This document shows positions 34,807 to 42,658 of a DNA stretch of 64,000 bases, one piece after another. Location of the stretch: positions 542,498-606,497 of the forward strand of contig NZ_BONX01000023.1 in assembly GCF_016862935.1 (NCBI RefSeq), read 5' to 3'. Below the pieces are notes generated by a model. It did not search any database, had not been told where the DNA came from, and worked only from the letters and a program-made list of their open reading frames with translations. Each line of letters starts with the position of its first letter. Positions within the stretch are counted from its first letter, which is position 1. The position numbers and the translations under genes are program-made. The DNA comes from Plantactinospora mayteni. Lineage in GTDB: Bacteria; Actinomycetota; Actinomycetes; Mycobacteriales; Micromonosporaceae.

Positions 34807-35148
34807 ATGGCAAAGCCAGAGCACGAGTTCTTCACCGTCGACCAGGTGCCGTTCACGCCGTGCGCCGGGGACGTACCCGAGCTGACCGAACGGATCCTGG
34901 CCGTCGACCCGGACGGGGGTGTCGCCACCCGGATGCTGCGCTTCGCGCCGGGGACGGACACCACGCCGAACGGCGTACTGCGGCACGAATTCTGGGAGGA
35001 GGTCTTCGTCGTGGCGGGCTCGATCACCGACCTCAGCCTGGGTGAGACCTTCACCGCAGGCATGTACGCCTGCCGCCCGCCCGGCATGGCGCACGGTCCG
35101 TGGCGTTCCGCGGACGGCTGCCTGACCTTCGAGGTCAGGTACCGATGA
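34807..35148 (+). CDS. Small cupin-domain protein
   Basis: A 113-residue single-cupin protein. The cupin motifs are GVLRHEFWEEVFVVAGSITD (His/Glu metal candidates) and PPGMAHGPWRS (His). It lies between the monooxygenase and its reductase, and its stop overlaps the reductase ATG. Small cupins can be dioxygenases, isomerases or binding proteins; in an otherwise ring-cleavage-free cluster it is the best candidate for an oxygenolytic or isomerisation step, but this is only inferred. Confidence 0.8.
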   Translation: MAKPEHEFFTVDQVPFTPCAGDVPELTERILAVDPDGGVATRMLRFAPGTDTTPNGVLRHEFWEEVFVVAGSITDLSLGETFTAGMYACRPPGMAHGPWRSADGCLTFEVRYR

Positions 35149-35675
35149 ACGTGGTGGACCCGGCCCGGGTCGAGGCGGTCGACCCGGCCCGGATGCGGCG
35201 GGCGATGGGCCACTTCACGACCGGGGTGGCCATCGTCACCGCGTCCATCGGCGGTCAGGCGCACGGCATGACCGTCAACTCGCTGACCTCGGTGGCACTC
35301 GACCCGCCACTCCTACTGGTCTGCCTCACCGCCGGCGCCCGCACCACGACCGCGGTCGAGGCCAGCGGGCGGTTCGCGATCAGCATCCTCTCCAACCGGC
35401 AGGAGCGGCTCGCCGCCCGCTTCGCCCGGCGCGGCGCGGAGCACTTCGAAGGGCTACCCCTCGCGTACGGCGAACTGGGAACCCCGGTAGTGCCGGACGC
35501 GCTCGCCCAGTTGGAGTGCGCGGTGGAGAACCCCGTACCCGCCGGGGACCATCTCGTGGTGATCGGCCGGGTGCTGCGGGCGGAGTTCCGCGAGGGTGAG
35601 CCGCTCGGCTTCTTCGGCGGCCGGTTCTGTACGGTGACCGACCGCCCGGGCAGCCCGCCCGACTGGTTCTGCTGA
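35145..35675 (+). CDS. HpaC-type flavin reductase
   Basis: About 176 residues from ATG 35145, which overlaps the cupin stop (ATGA). The flavin reductase fold is shown by RRAMGHFTTGVAIVTASIGGQAHGMTVNSLTSVALDPPLLLVCL and ENPVPAGDHLVVIGRVLRAE. It supplies FADH2 (or FMNH2) to the HpaB-family oxygenase upstream using NAD(P)H. It is the last gene of the operon. Confidence 0.92.
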   Translation: MNVVDPARVEAVDPARMRRAMGHFTTGVAIVTASIGGQAHGMTVNSLTSVALDPPLLLVCLTAGARTTTAVEASGRFAISILSNRQERLAARFARRGAEHFEGLPLAYGELGTPVVPDALAQLECAVENPVPAGDHLVVIGRVLRAEFREGEPLGFFGGRFCTVTDRPGSPPDWFC

Positions 35676-35804
35676 ATGCCGGCGAGGTCTGGCGACCATC
35701 GGCGGACGACCGGTCCGACCCGTACCGGCGGGCGTCCCGGGTCCGCGGGAGCCGGCTGGTCCACCGGGGCGGGCCGGCACCTCCCGCGGGCCGTCCGGCG
35801 ACTG

Positions 35805-36605
35805 TCAGGGTGCCGGCGCCAGCCGCGAGTCGGTGCGCCCGATCCGCTCCACCAGCGCCCGCTCCACCCTGCTGAGATGCTCCTGGGCGACCCGGGCCGC
35901 CTGCTGCGGATCGCGGGCGTCAATCGCCTGGTAGATCTTCTCGTGACTGTGCCGGCCGCCGACCACCGGCGGCGGTGCGCCGTCGGCCAGGGACAACTGG
36001 CCGAAGACCCGCCAGAACGCCGGCCCCTTGAAGAACATCTGCCGGGTCGCCCGGTAGACCTGGGCCAGGATCGAGTTGCCGCTGGCCGTCATCACCAGGC
36101 TGTGGAACTCTTCGTCGAGCGAGTGGTAGCCCTCGGGATCCGCCGGGTTCATCCGGTCGAGCACGCCACGCAGCGCGACCAGGTCCTCGGGCGTACGGTT
36201 CATCGCCGCGAGCCGGGCCCCCTCGACCTCCAGCAACCGGCGGGTGTCGAACACTTCCTGGATCGACGCCTTGACCGCGACCGCACCGTGGTCGATCTCC
36301 CGTTCGGAGACCAGCTTGGGATCCGTGACGAGGAGCTTCTTGCCCCGGCGCTCCACGAACCCGGCGGCGAGCAGACCCCGCAGCGCCTCTCGGACCGTCG
36401 TCCGCCCGACGCCGAAGGCGAGACCGATGTCCCGCTCGGTCGGCAGCGGCATGCCCGCGACCAGCCGGCCGGAGAGGATCTGCTCCCGCAGTTTCGTCGC
36501 CAACGTCTCGGCCAGCGTGGATCGCTGGATCTCCCCTCCTTCCAGGCCGACCGGTGGTGGCGGCGAAGGCTGGGGGGACGAGTCGGGCGTGAGTGGTCTG
36601 GACAT
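35805..36605 (-). CDS. GntR-family regulator, FadR/FCD subfamily
   Basis: A 266-residue repressor-type protein. The winged helix (about residues 32-95) contains LREQILSGRLVAGMPLPTERDIGLAFGVGRTTVREALRGLLAAGFVERR, and the all-helical FCD ligand domain follows (about 110-245), with LLEVEGARLAAMN and DEEFHSLVMTASGN. It faces the operon from its 3' side. A pair of FCD-type operators lies 35-61 bp upstream of its ATG, and matching sites control both arms of the island, so it is the likely autoregulated repressor released by a pathway metabolite. Confidence 0.9.
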   Translation of the reverse strand: MSRPLTPDSSPQPSPPPPVGLEGGEIQRSTLAETLATKLREQILSGRLVAGMPLPTERDIGLAFGVGRTTVREALRGLLAAGFVERRGKKLLVTDPKLVSEREIDHGAVAVKASIQEVFDTRRLLEVEGARLAAMNRTPEDLVALRGVLDRMNPADPEGYHSLDEEFHSLVMTASGNSILAQVYRATRQMFFKGPAFWRVFGQLSLADGAPPPVVGGRHSHEKIYQAIDARDPQQAARVAQEHLSRVERALVERIGRTDSRLAPAP

Positions 36606-36639
36606 GTCGAAATTCTCTCGCTCACCGCATCAAGATCGG

Positions 36640-36666
36640 TAGTCAGACTATCATACGGTCAGACAA
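36640..36666. promoter_or_regulatory. Double FCD-type operator upstream of the GntR gene
   Basis: TAGTCAGACTA (36640-36650) matches TNGTCNGACNA exactly; CGGTCAGACAA (36656-36666) matches except the first base. Their centres are 16 bp apart, the same spacing as at 26620-26646. This supports autoregulation and shared control of the catabolic arm. Confidence 0.75.
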
Positions 36667-36790
36667 TGGTCCTCTACGCCCCGCCGTCATCCCCGCTGTC
36701 ATCCCCGACGGCCTCGCCGTCGCCCCCTGTCCCTGGCCTGGCCCCGGCCCCGGCCCCGGCCCCGGCGAGCCATCCCGGAAGGAAGGACCG

Positions 36791-37049
36791 ATGAAGGTCG
36801 CGATAGCCCAGTTGGCAAGGCCCGCCGAGGAGCCGCCCGAGGCCCGCCTCGCACGGTACGCGGCGCGCCAACCCGACCTGCGCGGAGGCCGGGTCGGGAC
36901 CGGACGAGAGCGTGCTGCGCGCCGAGATCGATCCGGTGCTCGTGGCTGAGTTGCGCGACGAGTTCCCGGCCCTCGCCGGCCGCCGGTTCGGCCTCCCCGT
37001 TCCGGCAACCCGCCTCCCCGCCGCGGCGGTCGGCCCCGCCGCCACCTGA
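36791..37049 (+). pseudogene. Nitrilase/carbon-nitrogen hydrolase remnant with the core deleted
   Basis: The 5' end encodes MKVAIAQLARPAEEPPEARLARYAA, a typical nitrilase N-terminus. After about 75 bp the frame is lost and a different frame encodes CAEAGSGPDESVLRAEIDPVLVAEL and then RDEFPALAGRRFGLPVPATR to a stop at 37047-37049, a typical nitrilase C-terminus. The junction lies at about 36866-36879. Around 200 residues, including the Glu-Lys-Cys catalytic triad, are missing. The gene would have been between the regulator and the UbiD-family gene. A GGCCCC/CCGG run precedes it (about 36737-36767). It cannot encode an active amidase. Confidence 0.75.
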
Positions 37050-37079
37050 CCAGAACAGCACCATCCCGAAGGGAGCGAC

Positions 37080-38483
37080 ATGGACACCAGCACGCCGGTG
37101 GACCTCCGGTTCCGGACCGTACTGGCCCGGTTGCAGGCGACCGGCCGCATCCGGCGGGTGGACCGGAAGCTCAGCGTCGACGACGAGGTGGCGGCCGTAC
37201 TGAAGCACCACGACGACGGCGACGCTCTGGTCTGCACGGCGGTGACCGGTCACTCCGTACCGGTGCTCGGCAACCTGCTGGCCAGCGAGGCCAACTGCGA
37301 GGCCGCGTTCGGTACGGACCGGCACGGCATCCGGGAGTTGGTGGCCCGGGCGATGTCCGACTCGATCGCGCCCGAGATCGTGCCGACCGGGCCGGCCCGG
37401 GACCACGTGTTCACCTCGACCCTCGATCTCGGCAGCCGGATGCCGGTACTCCGACACGCTCCCGGCGACGCCGGCCGGTTTGTCACCGCCGGAGTGGTGA
37501 TCGCCCGGCACCCGGTGACCGGTGTCCACAACGCCTCGTACCACCGGCTCCAACTCGTCGGCGATGACCGGGTCGCCATCAAACTCGACCTGGGGCGACA
37601 CCTGCGCGCCGCCTTCGAGAGTGCGCAGTCCCTCGGCCGCCCGCTGCCGATCGCCGTCGCGCTGGGTACCGACATCTCCCTGCTCTACACCGCAGCGACG
37701 ATGGGGTCGCAGATGCCGGAAAGCCGCGACGAACTCGCCGCCGCCGGTGCGCTTCAGGGCTCGCCGCTGCGGATGCTCACCGGCCTGACCCAGGACGTGC
37801 TGGTACCGGCCGACGCGGAATTCGTCCTGGAGGGTGCGATCTCGGCGACCGAGACCGTGCCCGAGGGCCCGTTCGGTGAGTTCGTCGGCTATCAATCCGA
37901 CGCCGGACCGGCGCCGGTCGTCCAGGTGACGGCGCTCAGCCACCGCCGGAACCCGGTCTACCACGCCATCAACGGCGCCGGCCGGGAGACGGTCATGCTC
38001 CGGAAGTACGTCCTGGAGACCAGCGTCCTCACGGTCCTGCGCGACACGGCACCGATGGTGGTGGACGTGAACATGACCGCCGGCGGACTGCACCGCTTCC
38101 ACCTCAACCTCGCCGTACACAAGGACGGACCACAGCACGACGGCTTCGAGGTCAACGCCGCGCTGGCCGCCTTCGGCGCGCTGAAGGACCTGGTCCGGGT
38201 GGTGGTGGTCGACGACGACATCGACATCCACGACGAGCGTGACGTCGAGTACGCGATCGCGACCCGGTGCGACCCGGCTCGTGACCTCGTCGTCGTGCCA
38301 CGCGGGCGAGGGCACGAGTACCTGCGCCTCTCGGACCGGGGAATCGTCTCGAAGTGGCTGGTCAACGCGACCGTCCCGTACGCCGACCGGGAACGGTTCC
38401 GGCGGGTGCCGTTCGCCCCGTCGACGGTATCCACGGCTGACCTGCTGCCCTGCGACCTGTTCGACGCCGGTCCGGACACCTGA
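37080..38483 (+). CDS. UbiD-family decarboxylase
   Basis: A 467-residue protein of the prenylated-FMN-dependent (de)carboxylase family. Landmarks are VTGHSVPVLGNLLASEANCEAAFGTD, HNASYHRLQLVGDDRVAIKL and TETVPEGPFGEFVGYQSD, where the Glu of the EGPFGE segment and an upstream Arg/Glu pair are the usual catalytic residues. GAAGGGAG precedes the ATG. UbiD enzymes act on aromatic, heteroaromatic or alpha,beta-unsaturated acids; pyrrole-2-carboxylate, protocatechuate and vanillate are known substrates. No UbiX-type prenyltransferase is in the window. It probably performs a decarboxylation in the same pathway. Confidence 0.92.
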   Translation: MDTSTPVDLRFRTVLARLQATGRIRRVDRKLSVDDEVAAVLKHHDDGDALVCTAVTGHSVPVLGNLLASEANCEAAFGTDRHGIRELVARAMSDSIAPEIVPTGPARDHVFTSTLDLGSRMPVLRHAPGDAGRFVTAGVVIARHPVTGVHNASYHRLQLVGDDRVAIKLDLGRHLRAAFESAQSLGRPLPIAVALGTDISLLYTAATMGSQMPESRDELAAAGALQGSPLRMLTGLTQDVLVPADAEFVLEGAISATETVPEGPFGEFVGYQSDAGPAPVVQVTALSHRRNPVYHAINGAGRETVMLRKYVLETSVLTVLRDTAPMVVDVNMTAGGLHRFHLNLAVHKDGPQHDGFEVNAALAAFGALKDLVRVVVVDDDIDIHDERDVEYAIATRCDPARDLVVVPRGRGHEYLRLSDRGIVSKWLVNATVPYADRERFRRVPFAPSTVSTADLLPCDLFDAGPDT

Positions 38484-38609
38484 GTCGTGAGGTTGCGGTT
38501 CTCGTGCGCTGCCGTACCTGGCTGGGTCGAGGGATTCAGCGGACGTGAGGATCTGTGGCCGGGGCGGTCGGTGTGCTCCTGAGCTGACCCGGGCGCGCCG
38601 GCGACGCCG

Positions 38610-39788
38610 TCACGGCGCGGGGATCAGGTCGCGTACGCGGGCGGCGGCGGCAAGGGCGTCGCCGTCGGCGGTCCGGTCGAACACGTCGACGGCGGTGTCG
38701 GCGAACTTCATCACGTGCTCGTCACCGTGCTCGACCGCCCGCTCCAGCACCGCCACGGGATCGGTCGACGCGGCGGGGAGCGCCGCCCGGTCGGCCGGCA
38801 CGACCGGCGCGTACGAGGCGGTGATCGCCGCGCACGCGGCCCACACCGCCGACAGGCTCGGCGCCCACAGGTGCGGCGGCAGCGCCGGCACCGTACGCAG
38901 GACGGCGTTCGGCGCGGTGGCCACGTGCACCAGCAGTACCGGGCTGGCGTGCCCGTGACCCAGGTACGCGGCCGTCCCGGCCGCGACCAGGTCGCGCAGC
39001 GCGTCGCGCGCCTCGTTTGGGGTGCACACGGCGGCATTGTCCGGGGTGCACACGGCGGCCGGACCGGCCAGGATCCCGGCCCAGCCCGGGAGCGCGGGGA
39101 GCTGCGCCAGCCGGTCGGCCACCGGGCCGGTCTGGTTCGGCACCCGCGCCATCGCGTGCAGCGCGGTGTGGGCGTCCCACCGGGGCACGGCCGGCGTACC
39201 CGAAGCGCATTCGTCGGCGCGGGCGTCCCACCGGGGCGCGGCCGGCGTACCCGAAGCCCGTTCGTCGGCGGGGGCGGCCACGAACGGGCCGGCGCCGGGC
39301 ACCTCGCGCCAGCGGGCCGCCCAGAACCCCAGCGCGTGGGCCAGCTCCGTCACGGCCGGCCCGCTCCCGACCCGGGTGTCGAGCAGGACGCGCACCGCGT
39401 GGCCGACCCGGATCGGCCCGTGGGTGGCACCGGCCACGATGCCGGGGAGCAGCCGCGGCCACCACGTGGTGAGCACGTACCGCCACGGGCGCTCGGCCAC
39501 CTCGCGGGTGAAGTACGCGGTCCAGTCGCTCACCCGGCGACCGTCGCCGAGAGCCGCCTGCCACTCATCGGGGCCGATGACCCCCGTCGCCGGCGGCAGG
39601 TCATCGAGCCGCCGTACGTACCGGTCGAGCCACCGGTGGACCCGCCCGTCGTAGCCGTGCCGCACCATGGCCTCGACCGCCATCGGGCCGTGGTTGGTCA
39701 ACGTGTCCTCGCCCCACTCGGGACCCGCGACGTGCAGCCGCTCGTACGCCTCGTTCAACACTCCGGAGCTCAGCACATCGGTCGTCAT
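38610..39788 (-). CDS. Questin-oxidase-like protein (DUF4243)
   Basis: A 392-residue protein. MTTDVLSSGVLNEAYERLHVAGPEWGEDTLTNHGPMAVEAMVRHGYDGRVHRWLDRY is the characteristic N-terminus of the questin oxidase family, with a conserved NHGPM His. The family includes fungal Baeyer-Villiger-type enzymes of anthraquinone metabolism; bacterial members are uncharacterised. ATG 39788 is divergent from the regulator at 39855. The frame runs on to 40796 but that part is a shadow of the regulator. In-frame tandem repeats add 17 residues at about 39171-39272 and six or seven at about 39019-39060, suggesting local slippage. Confidence 0.82.
   Translation of the reverse strand: MTTDVLSSGVLNEAYERLHVAGPEWGEDTLTNHGPMAVEAMVRHGYDGRVHRWLDRYVRRLDDLPPATGVIGPDEWQAALGDGRRVSDWTAYFTREVAERPWRYVLTTWWPRLLPGIVAGATHGPIRVGHAVRVLLDTRVGSGPAVTELAHALGFWAARWREVPGAGPFVAAPADERASGTPAAPRWDARADECASGTPAVPRWDAHTALHAMARVPNQTGPVADRLAQLPALPGWAGILAGPAAVCTPDNAAVCTPNEARDALRDLVAAGTAAYLGHGHASPVLLVHVATAPNAVLRTVPALPPHLWAPSLSAVWAACAAITASYAPVVPADRAALPAASTDPVAVLERAVEHGDEHVMKFADTAVDVFDRTADGDALAAAARVRDLIPAP
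39171..39272. repeat. 51-bp tandem duplication inside the questin-oxidase-like gene
   Basis: Units 39171-39221 and 39222-39272 differ at a few bases and encode ADERASGTPAAPRWDAR and ADECASGTPAVPRWDAH. The frame is preserved, so the protein is simply extended in a loop. Confidence 0.85.
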
Positions 39789-39854
39789 GTCCGACAGCGT
39801 GCGCCGGCCACCGGCGGTCGGTCGACGATTTGAGCAGGGACTAATCTTCCCCAC

Positions 39855-40856
39855 GTGATCCGGCTGCGCTTCAGCGTCGACGACGTGAGCCGCATCCGCT
39901 TCGGGTTCGCGCCGGTCCGCGAGGCCGTGCTGGGCGTCCGCGCGCTCGCCACCCCCGGCCGGGGCGCCGCGCTGCACACGCCCTGGGTACGCCGGGTCGC
40001 CCCGGCCCTTCGCACCGTCGACATGGAGCTGCTCGGCACGCTGGTGCGCCCGGCCGGCTACATCCCGGACTTCCTCATCCCCGTCACCCGGGCCCGCACC
40101 GAGAGCCTCGACGCCGGGCTCGCCCGGATCGCGGCGACGGAGCTCACGCTCGTCACCGAACAACTGGAGCATCTGGCCGGGCACACGCTGGCGCAGCGCG
40201 GGCCCGGGAGGGCCGCGCGGGTGGCGCGGCTGCGCCGCCTCGCTGCCGACCCGGCCGTCGCGCTCGGGCGGATCGTCGCCGCACTCCGGCACTACTGGAC
40301 GGTCGCACTGGCGCCGGACTGGCCGCGCGTCCGCGCGCTGTTGCAGGCCGACCTCTCCTACCGGCTGGAGCAGCTCGCCGAGGGCGGGGTACGGCAGCTT
40401 TTTCGCACGCTGCACCCGCTCGTGACGCTGCGCGGCGACACCCTGGAGATCGTCAAGTACTACGACGGCCTGGCCCACCTCGACCGGCGTGGCCTGCTCC
40501 TGGTGCCGTGCGTCTTCGCGTGGCCGGACGTGGTCGTTCGCACCGCCGACCCGCAGCCGACCGTCACCTACCCACCGCGCGGGCTCGGCCGCCTGTGGGA
40601 GAGCGTGGCCAGCCCCGCTCCCCGGGCGAACGCGCTCGGCGACCTGATCGGCCGCAGCCGGGCGCGCGTACTGGCCCAGCTCGACCTGCCGATGACGACC
40701 ACGCAGCTTGCGTGCCTGCTCGATCTCTCCGCGCCGACGCTCAACGTGCACCTGAAGACGCTGCGGGCCGCCGGGGTCGTCTCCGCGCGGCGGCACGGGC
40801 GGGCGGTCCTCTACGCCCGCACCGACCTCGGTGAGCGCCTCCTCGGCGAGGACTGA
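39855..40856 (+). CDS. ArsR-type HTH regulator with DUF5937-like N-terminal domain
   Basis: A 333-residue protein from GTG 39855. Residues 1-250 are a domain beginning MIRLRFSVDDVSRIRFGFAPVREAVLGVRAL, typical of DUF5937 regulators. The C-terminal winged helix (about 262-333) reads SRARVLAQLDLPMTTTQLACLLDLSAPTLNVHLKTLRAAGVVSARRHGR. It is divergent from the questin-oxidase-like gene with 66 bp between starts, so it is presumably its local regulator. Confidence 0.85.
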   Translation: MIRLRFSVDDVSRIRFGFAPVREAVLGVRALATPGRGAALHTPWVRRVAPALRTVDMELLGTLVRPAGYIPDFLIPVTRARTESLDAGLARIAATELTLVTEQLEHLAGHTLAQRGPGRAARVARLRRLAADPAVALGRIVAALRHYWTVALAPDWPRVRALLQADLSYRLEQLAEGGVRQLFRTLHPLVTLRGDTLEIVKYYDGLAHLDRRGLLLVPCVFAWPDVVVRTADPQPTVTYPPRGLGRLWESVASPAPRANALGDLIGRSRARVLAQLDLPMTTTQLACLLDLSAPTLNVHLKTLRAAGVVSARRHGRAVLYARTDLGERLLGED

Positions 40857-40871
40857 GGCGTGTCCGGTGGA

Positions 40872-41063
40872 TCATGGTTGTCGGTCGGGGACGGCTCTGC
40901 GCCAGTCGAGGGTTTCGGCGATGTCCGCTGTGGCCTGATAGCCACTGCCGAGCTCGTCGTACCTGGTCGCCGGGCCTCGGCGTTGCTTTCGACGGCCGAA
41001 GCCGCGTTCGACCTGGTTCCACAGTTCGTACCGGTCTGGGGCGAACGCCGGCGTAGGCGGTAG
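40872..41063 (-). pseudogene. IS5-type transposase C-terminal remnant
   Basis: A minus-strand frame encodes DRYELWNQVERGFGRRKQRR and GPATRYDELGSGYQAT, then ends at 40872. This matches the C-terminal RNxVERxFxRxKxWRGxATRYDKxxxxY pattern of IS5-family transposases. A stop interrupts it just upstream of 41063, and no terminal repeats or N-terminus were found. It is a dead fragment. Confidence 0.75.
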
Positions 41064-41295
41064 TCACCTGCGGTCGCACGTGATGATCGCCAGCTACGCC
41101 GGCCATCGTCCGGCGGACCGGCCCGGACGCTTCTGAGCAGCGGATCACCTTCGGCGCACGAAAGTCCGCAATGGACAGAGAACCAGATGCGGTTGATCGT
41201 GGTCGCGTCCGTACCGTCCTGTCGACCGATACGCCTTCTCTGGCCGGAAAGGGGGCAGGATGGCGGGTTGGATATTGGCGAGAGTCGATGTAGTG

Positions 41296-41309
41296 TGGGA
41301 ACGCTCCCA
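41296..41309. promoter_or_regulatory. CebR-like LacI-family operator
   Basis: TGGGAACGCTCCCA is one base from the perfect palindrome TGGGAGCGCTCCCA bound by CebR, the cello-oligosaccharide-responsive repressor of actinomycetes. It sits 41 bp before the start of the secreted sugar dehydrogenase gene. Confidence 0.8.
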
Positions 41310-41349
41310 GGTTTGAGCCCTCCACTCCACTTGCTCGAGGAGCTGAAAC

Positions 41350-42591
41350 ATGTCGCGACGGCGTTGTCGGCCGGCCACCATGCTGGCCGGGCTGCTCGTT
41401 CTGGCCCTGTCCGCGTTCCTGTTGCCACCGACGTCTGTGGCTGGCACCGCCACAGCCAGCACATCCCACACCAGCGCGGTGCCACTCGCCGAGCTGACCG
41501 TGGTATCCGAACAGGTGGCTTTCGGTCTACAGCGTCCGATCGCGATCACCGGGCTGCCGGACGGCCGGATGCTGATCGCGGAGAAGAACGGCACCGTCCG
41601 CGCCTACCACCCCGACACCGGCTTGGCGGCTGAACCGGTGCTCGACCTGACCGCCCGGATCGACACGTCGAACAACGAGCGCGGCCTCCTCGGCATCACG
41701 CCCGCGCCGAACTTCGCGCGGACCGGGATCCTCTACGTGGCCTACACGAGCCTGCCGGCCGGCGCGCTGACCCTGGCACGAGTGCCCATCGGCGCTCCTG
41801 AGCGGGTACAGGTGCTGCTCACCCAGGAGCACGCCGAGTACGGCAACCACAACGGCGGACAAGTAGCGTTCGGCCGCGACGGCTACCTCTACTGGTCCCT
41901 CGGCGACGGCGGCCACGCGAACGACCCGTTCAAGTCCGGTCAGAACCTCGGCACCCTGCTCGGCAAGATCGTGCGGATCGACGTCAACCGCACCTGCGGG
42001 GCGAAGCCCTACTGTGTTCCCTCCGACAACCCGTTCGTCCGCACGCGCGACGCGCGGCCAGAGATCTGGCTCTACGGGCTGCGCAACCCGTGGCGGTTCT
42101 CCGTCGACCCGGTCGACGGCTCGCTCTGGATCGGTGACGTCGGCCAGGGCCTGGTCGAGGAGATCAACCACATCCGCCCGTGGCAGCGTGGGGCGAACCT
42201 CGGCTGGTCCTGCCGAGAGGGCACCCCGGTGTTCGACCCGGAGCAATGCCGGCCGGGCGTGCGGTACACCGACCCGGTCTTCGAGTACGACCACTTCAAC
42301 GACAACTGCTCGGTGACCGGCGGCGTCGTGTACCGAGGCTTCCAGACCCCCGAGGCATGGGGGACCTACGTCGCGAGCGACTACTGCTCGACCCGGGTGT
42401 TCGCCGTGCGTCCCAAGCCCGACGGCGGCTACGAGTCCGCCACGATCGGCAACCTCCCCACCCAGCCGACCGCGATCGGCACCGACGTGCACGGCGAACT
42501 GTACGTGCTCAGCGACCTCCCGGGATGGCTGAACCGGGTACGGTTCGAGCGGGTCCAGCCAGCCTCCGGCGGCGGGGTGGCGAACCGCTGA
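41350..42591 (+). CDS. Secreted PQQ-dependent glucose/sorbosone-type dehydrogenase
   Basis: A 413-residue protein with a signal peptide (about 1-32) and a six-bladed GSDH beta-propeller. Supporting motifs are GLQRPIAITGLPDGRMLIAEKNGTVRAY, NERGLLGITPAPNF, GNHNGGQVAFGRDGYLYWSLGDGG (with the catalytic-base His candidate) and PEIWLYGLRNPWRFSVDP. It would oxidise an aldose or sugar alcohol outside the cell with PQQ; some relatives do not use PQQ. GGAG lies upstream of the ATG. The CebR-like operator suggests induction by cellulose breakdown products. Confidence 0.88.
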   Translation: MSRRRCRPATMLAGLLVLALSAFLLPPTSVAGTATASTSHTSAVPLAELTVVSEQVAFGLQRPIAITGLPDGRMLIAEKNGTVRAYHPDTGLAAEPVLDLTARIDTSNNERGLLGITPAPNFARTGILYVAYTSLPAGALTLARVPIGAPERVQVLLTQEHAEYGNHNGGQVAFGRDGYLYWSLGDGGHANDPFKSGQNLGTLLGKIVRIDVNRTCGAKPYCVPSDNPFVRTRDARPEIWLYGLRNPWRFSVDPVDGSLWIGDVGQGLVEEINHIRPWQRGANLGWSCREGTPVFDPEQCRPGVRYTDPVFEYDHFNDNCSVTGGVVYRGFQTPEAWGTYVASDYCSTRVFAVRPKPDGGYESATIGNLPTQPTAIGTDVHGELYVLSDLPGWLNRVRFERVQPASGGGVANR

Positions 42592-42630
42592 ACCCCGGGG
42601 GCAATCCCTCCGCATCCGCAAGACCCCTGC

Positions 42631-42658
42631 GGGACGGCCGCATCCGGGCGGCCGTCCC
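42631..42658. terminator. Terminator hairpin after the sugar dehydrogenase
   Basis: GGGACGGCCGC (42631-42641) and GCGGCCGTCCC (42648-42658) form an 11-bp stem with loop ATCCGG, 40 bp after the stop. There is no T-run, as is common in actinomycetes. Confidence 0.8.

Noticed and set aside
38610..40796. One 728-residue minus-strand protein
   Set aside because: The part above 39788 is the shadow of the plus-strand DUF5937/ArsR regulator; the questin-oxidase family start is at 39788.
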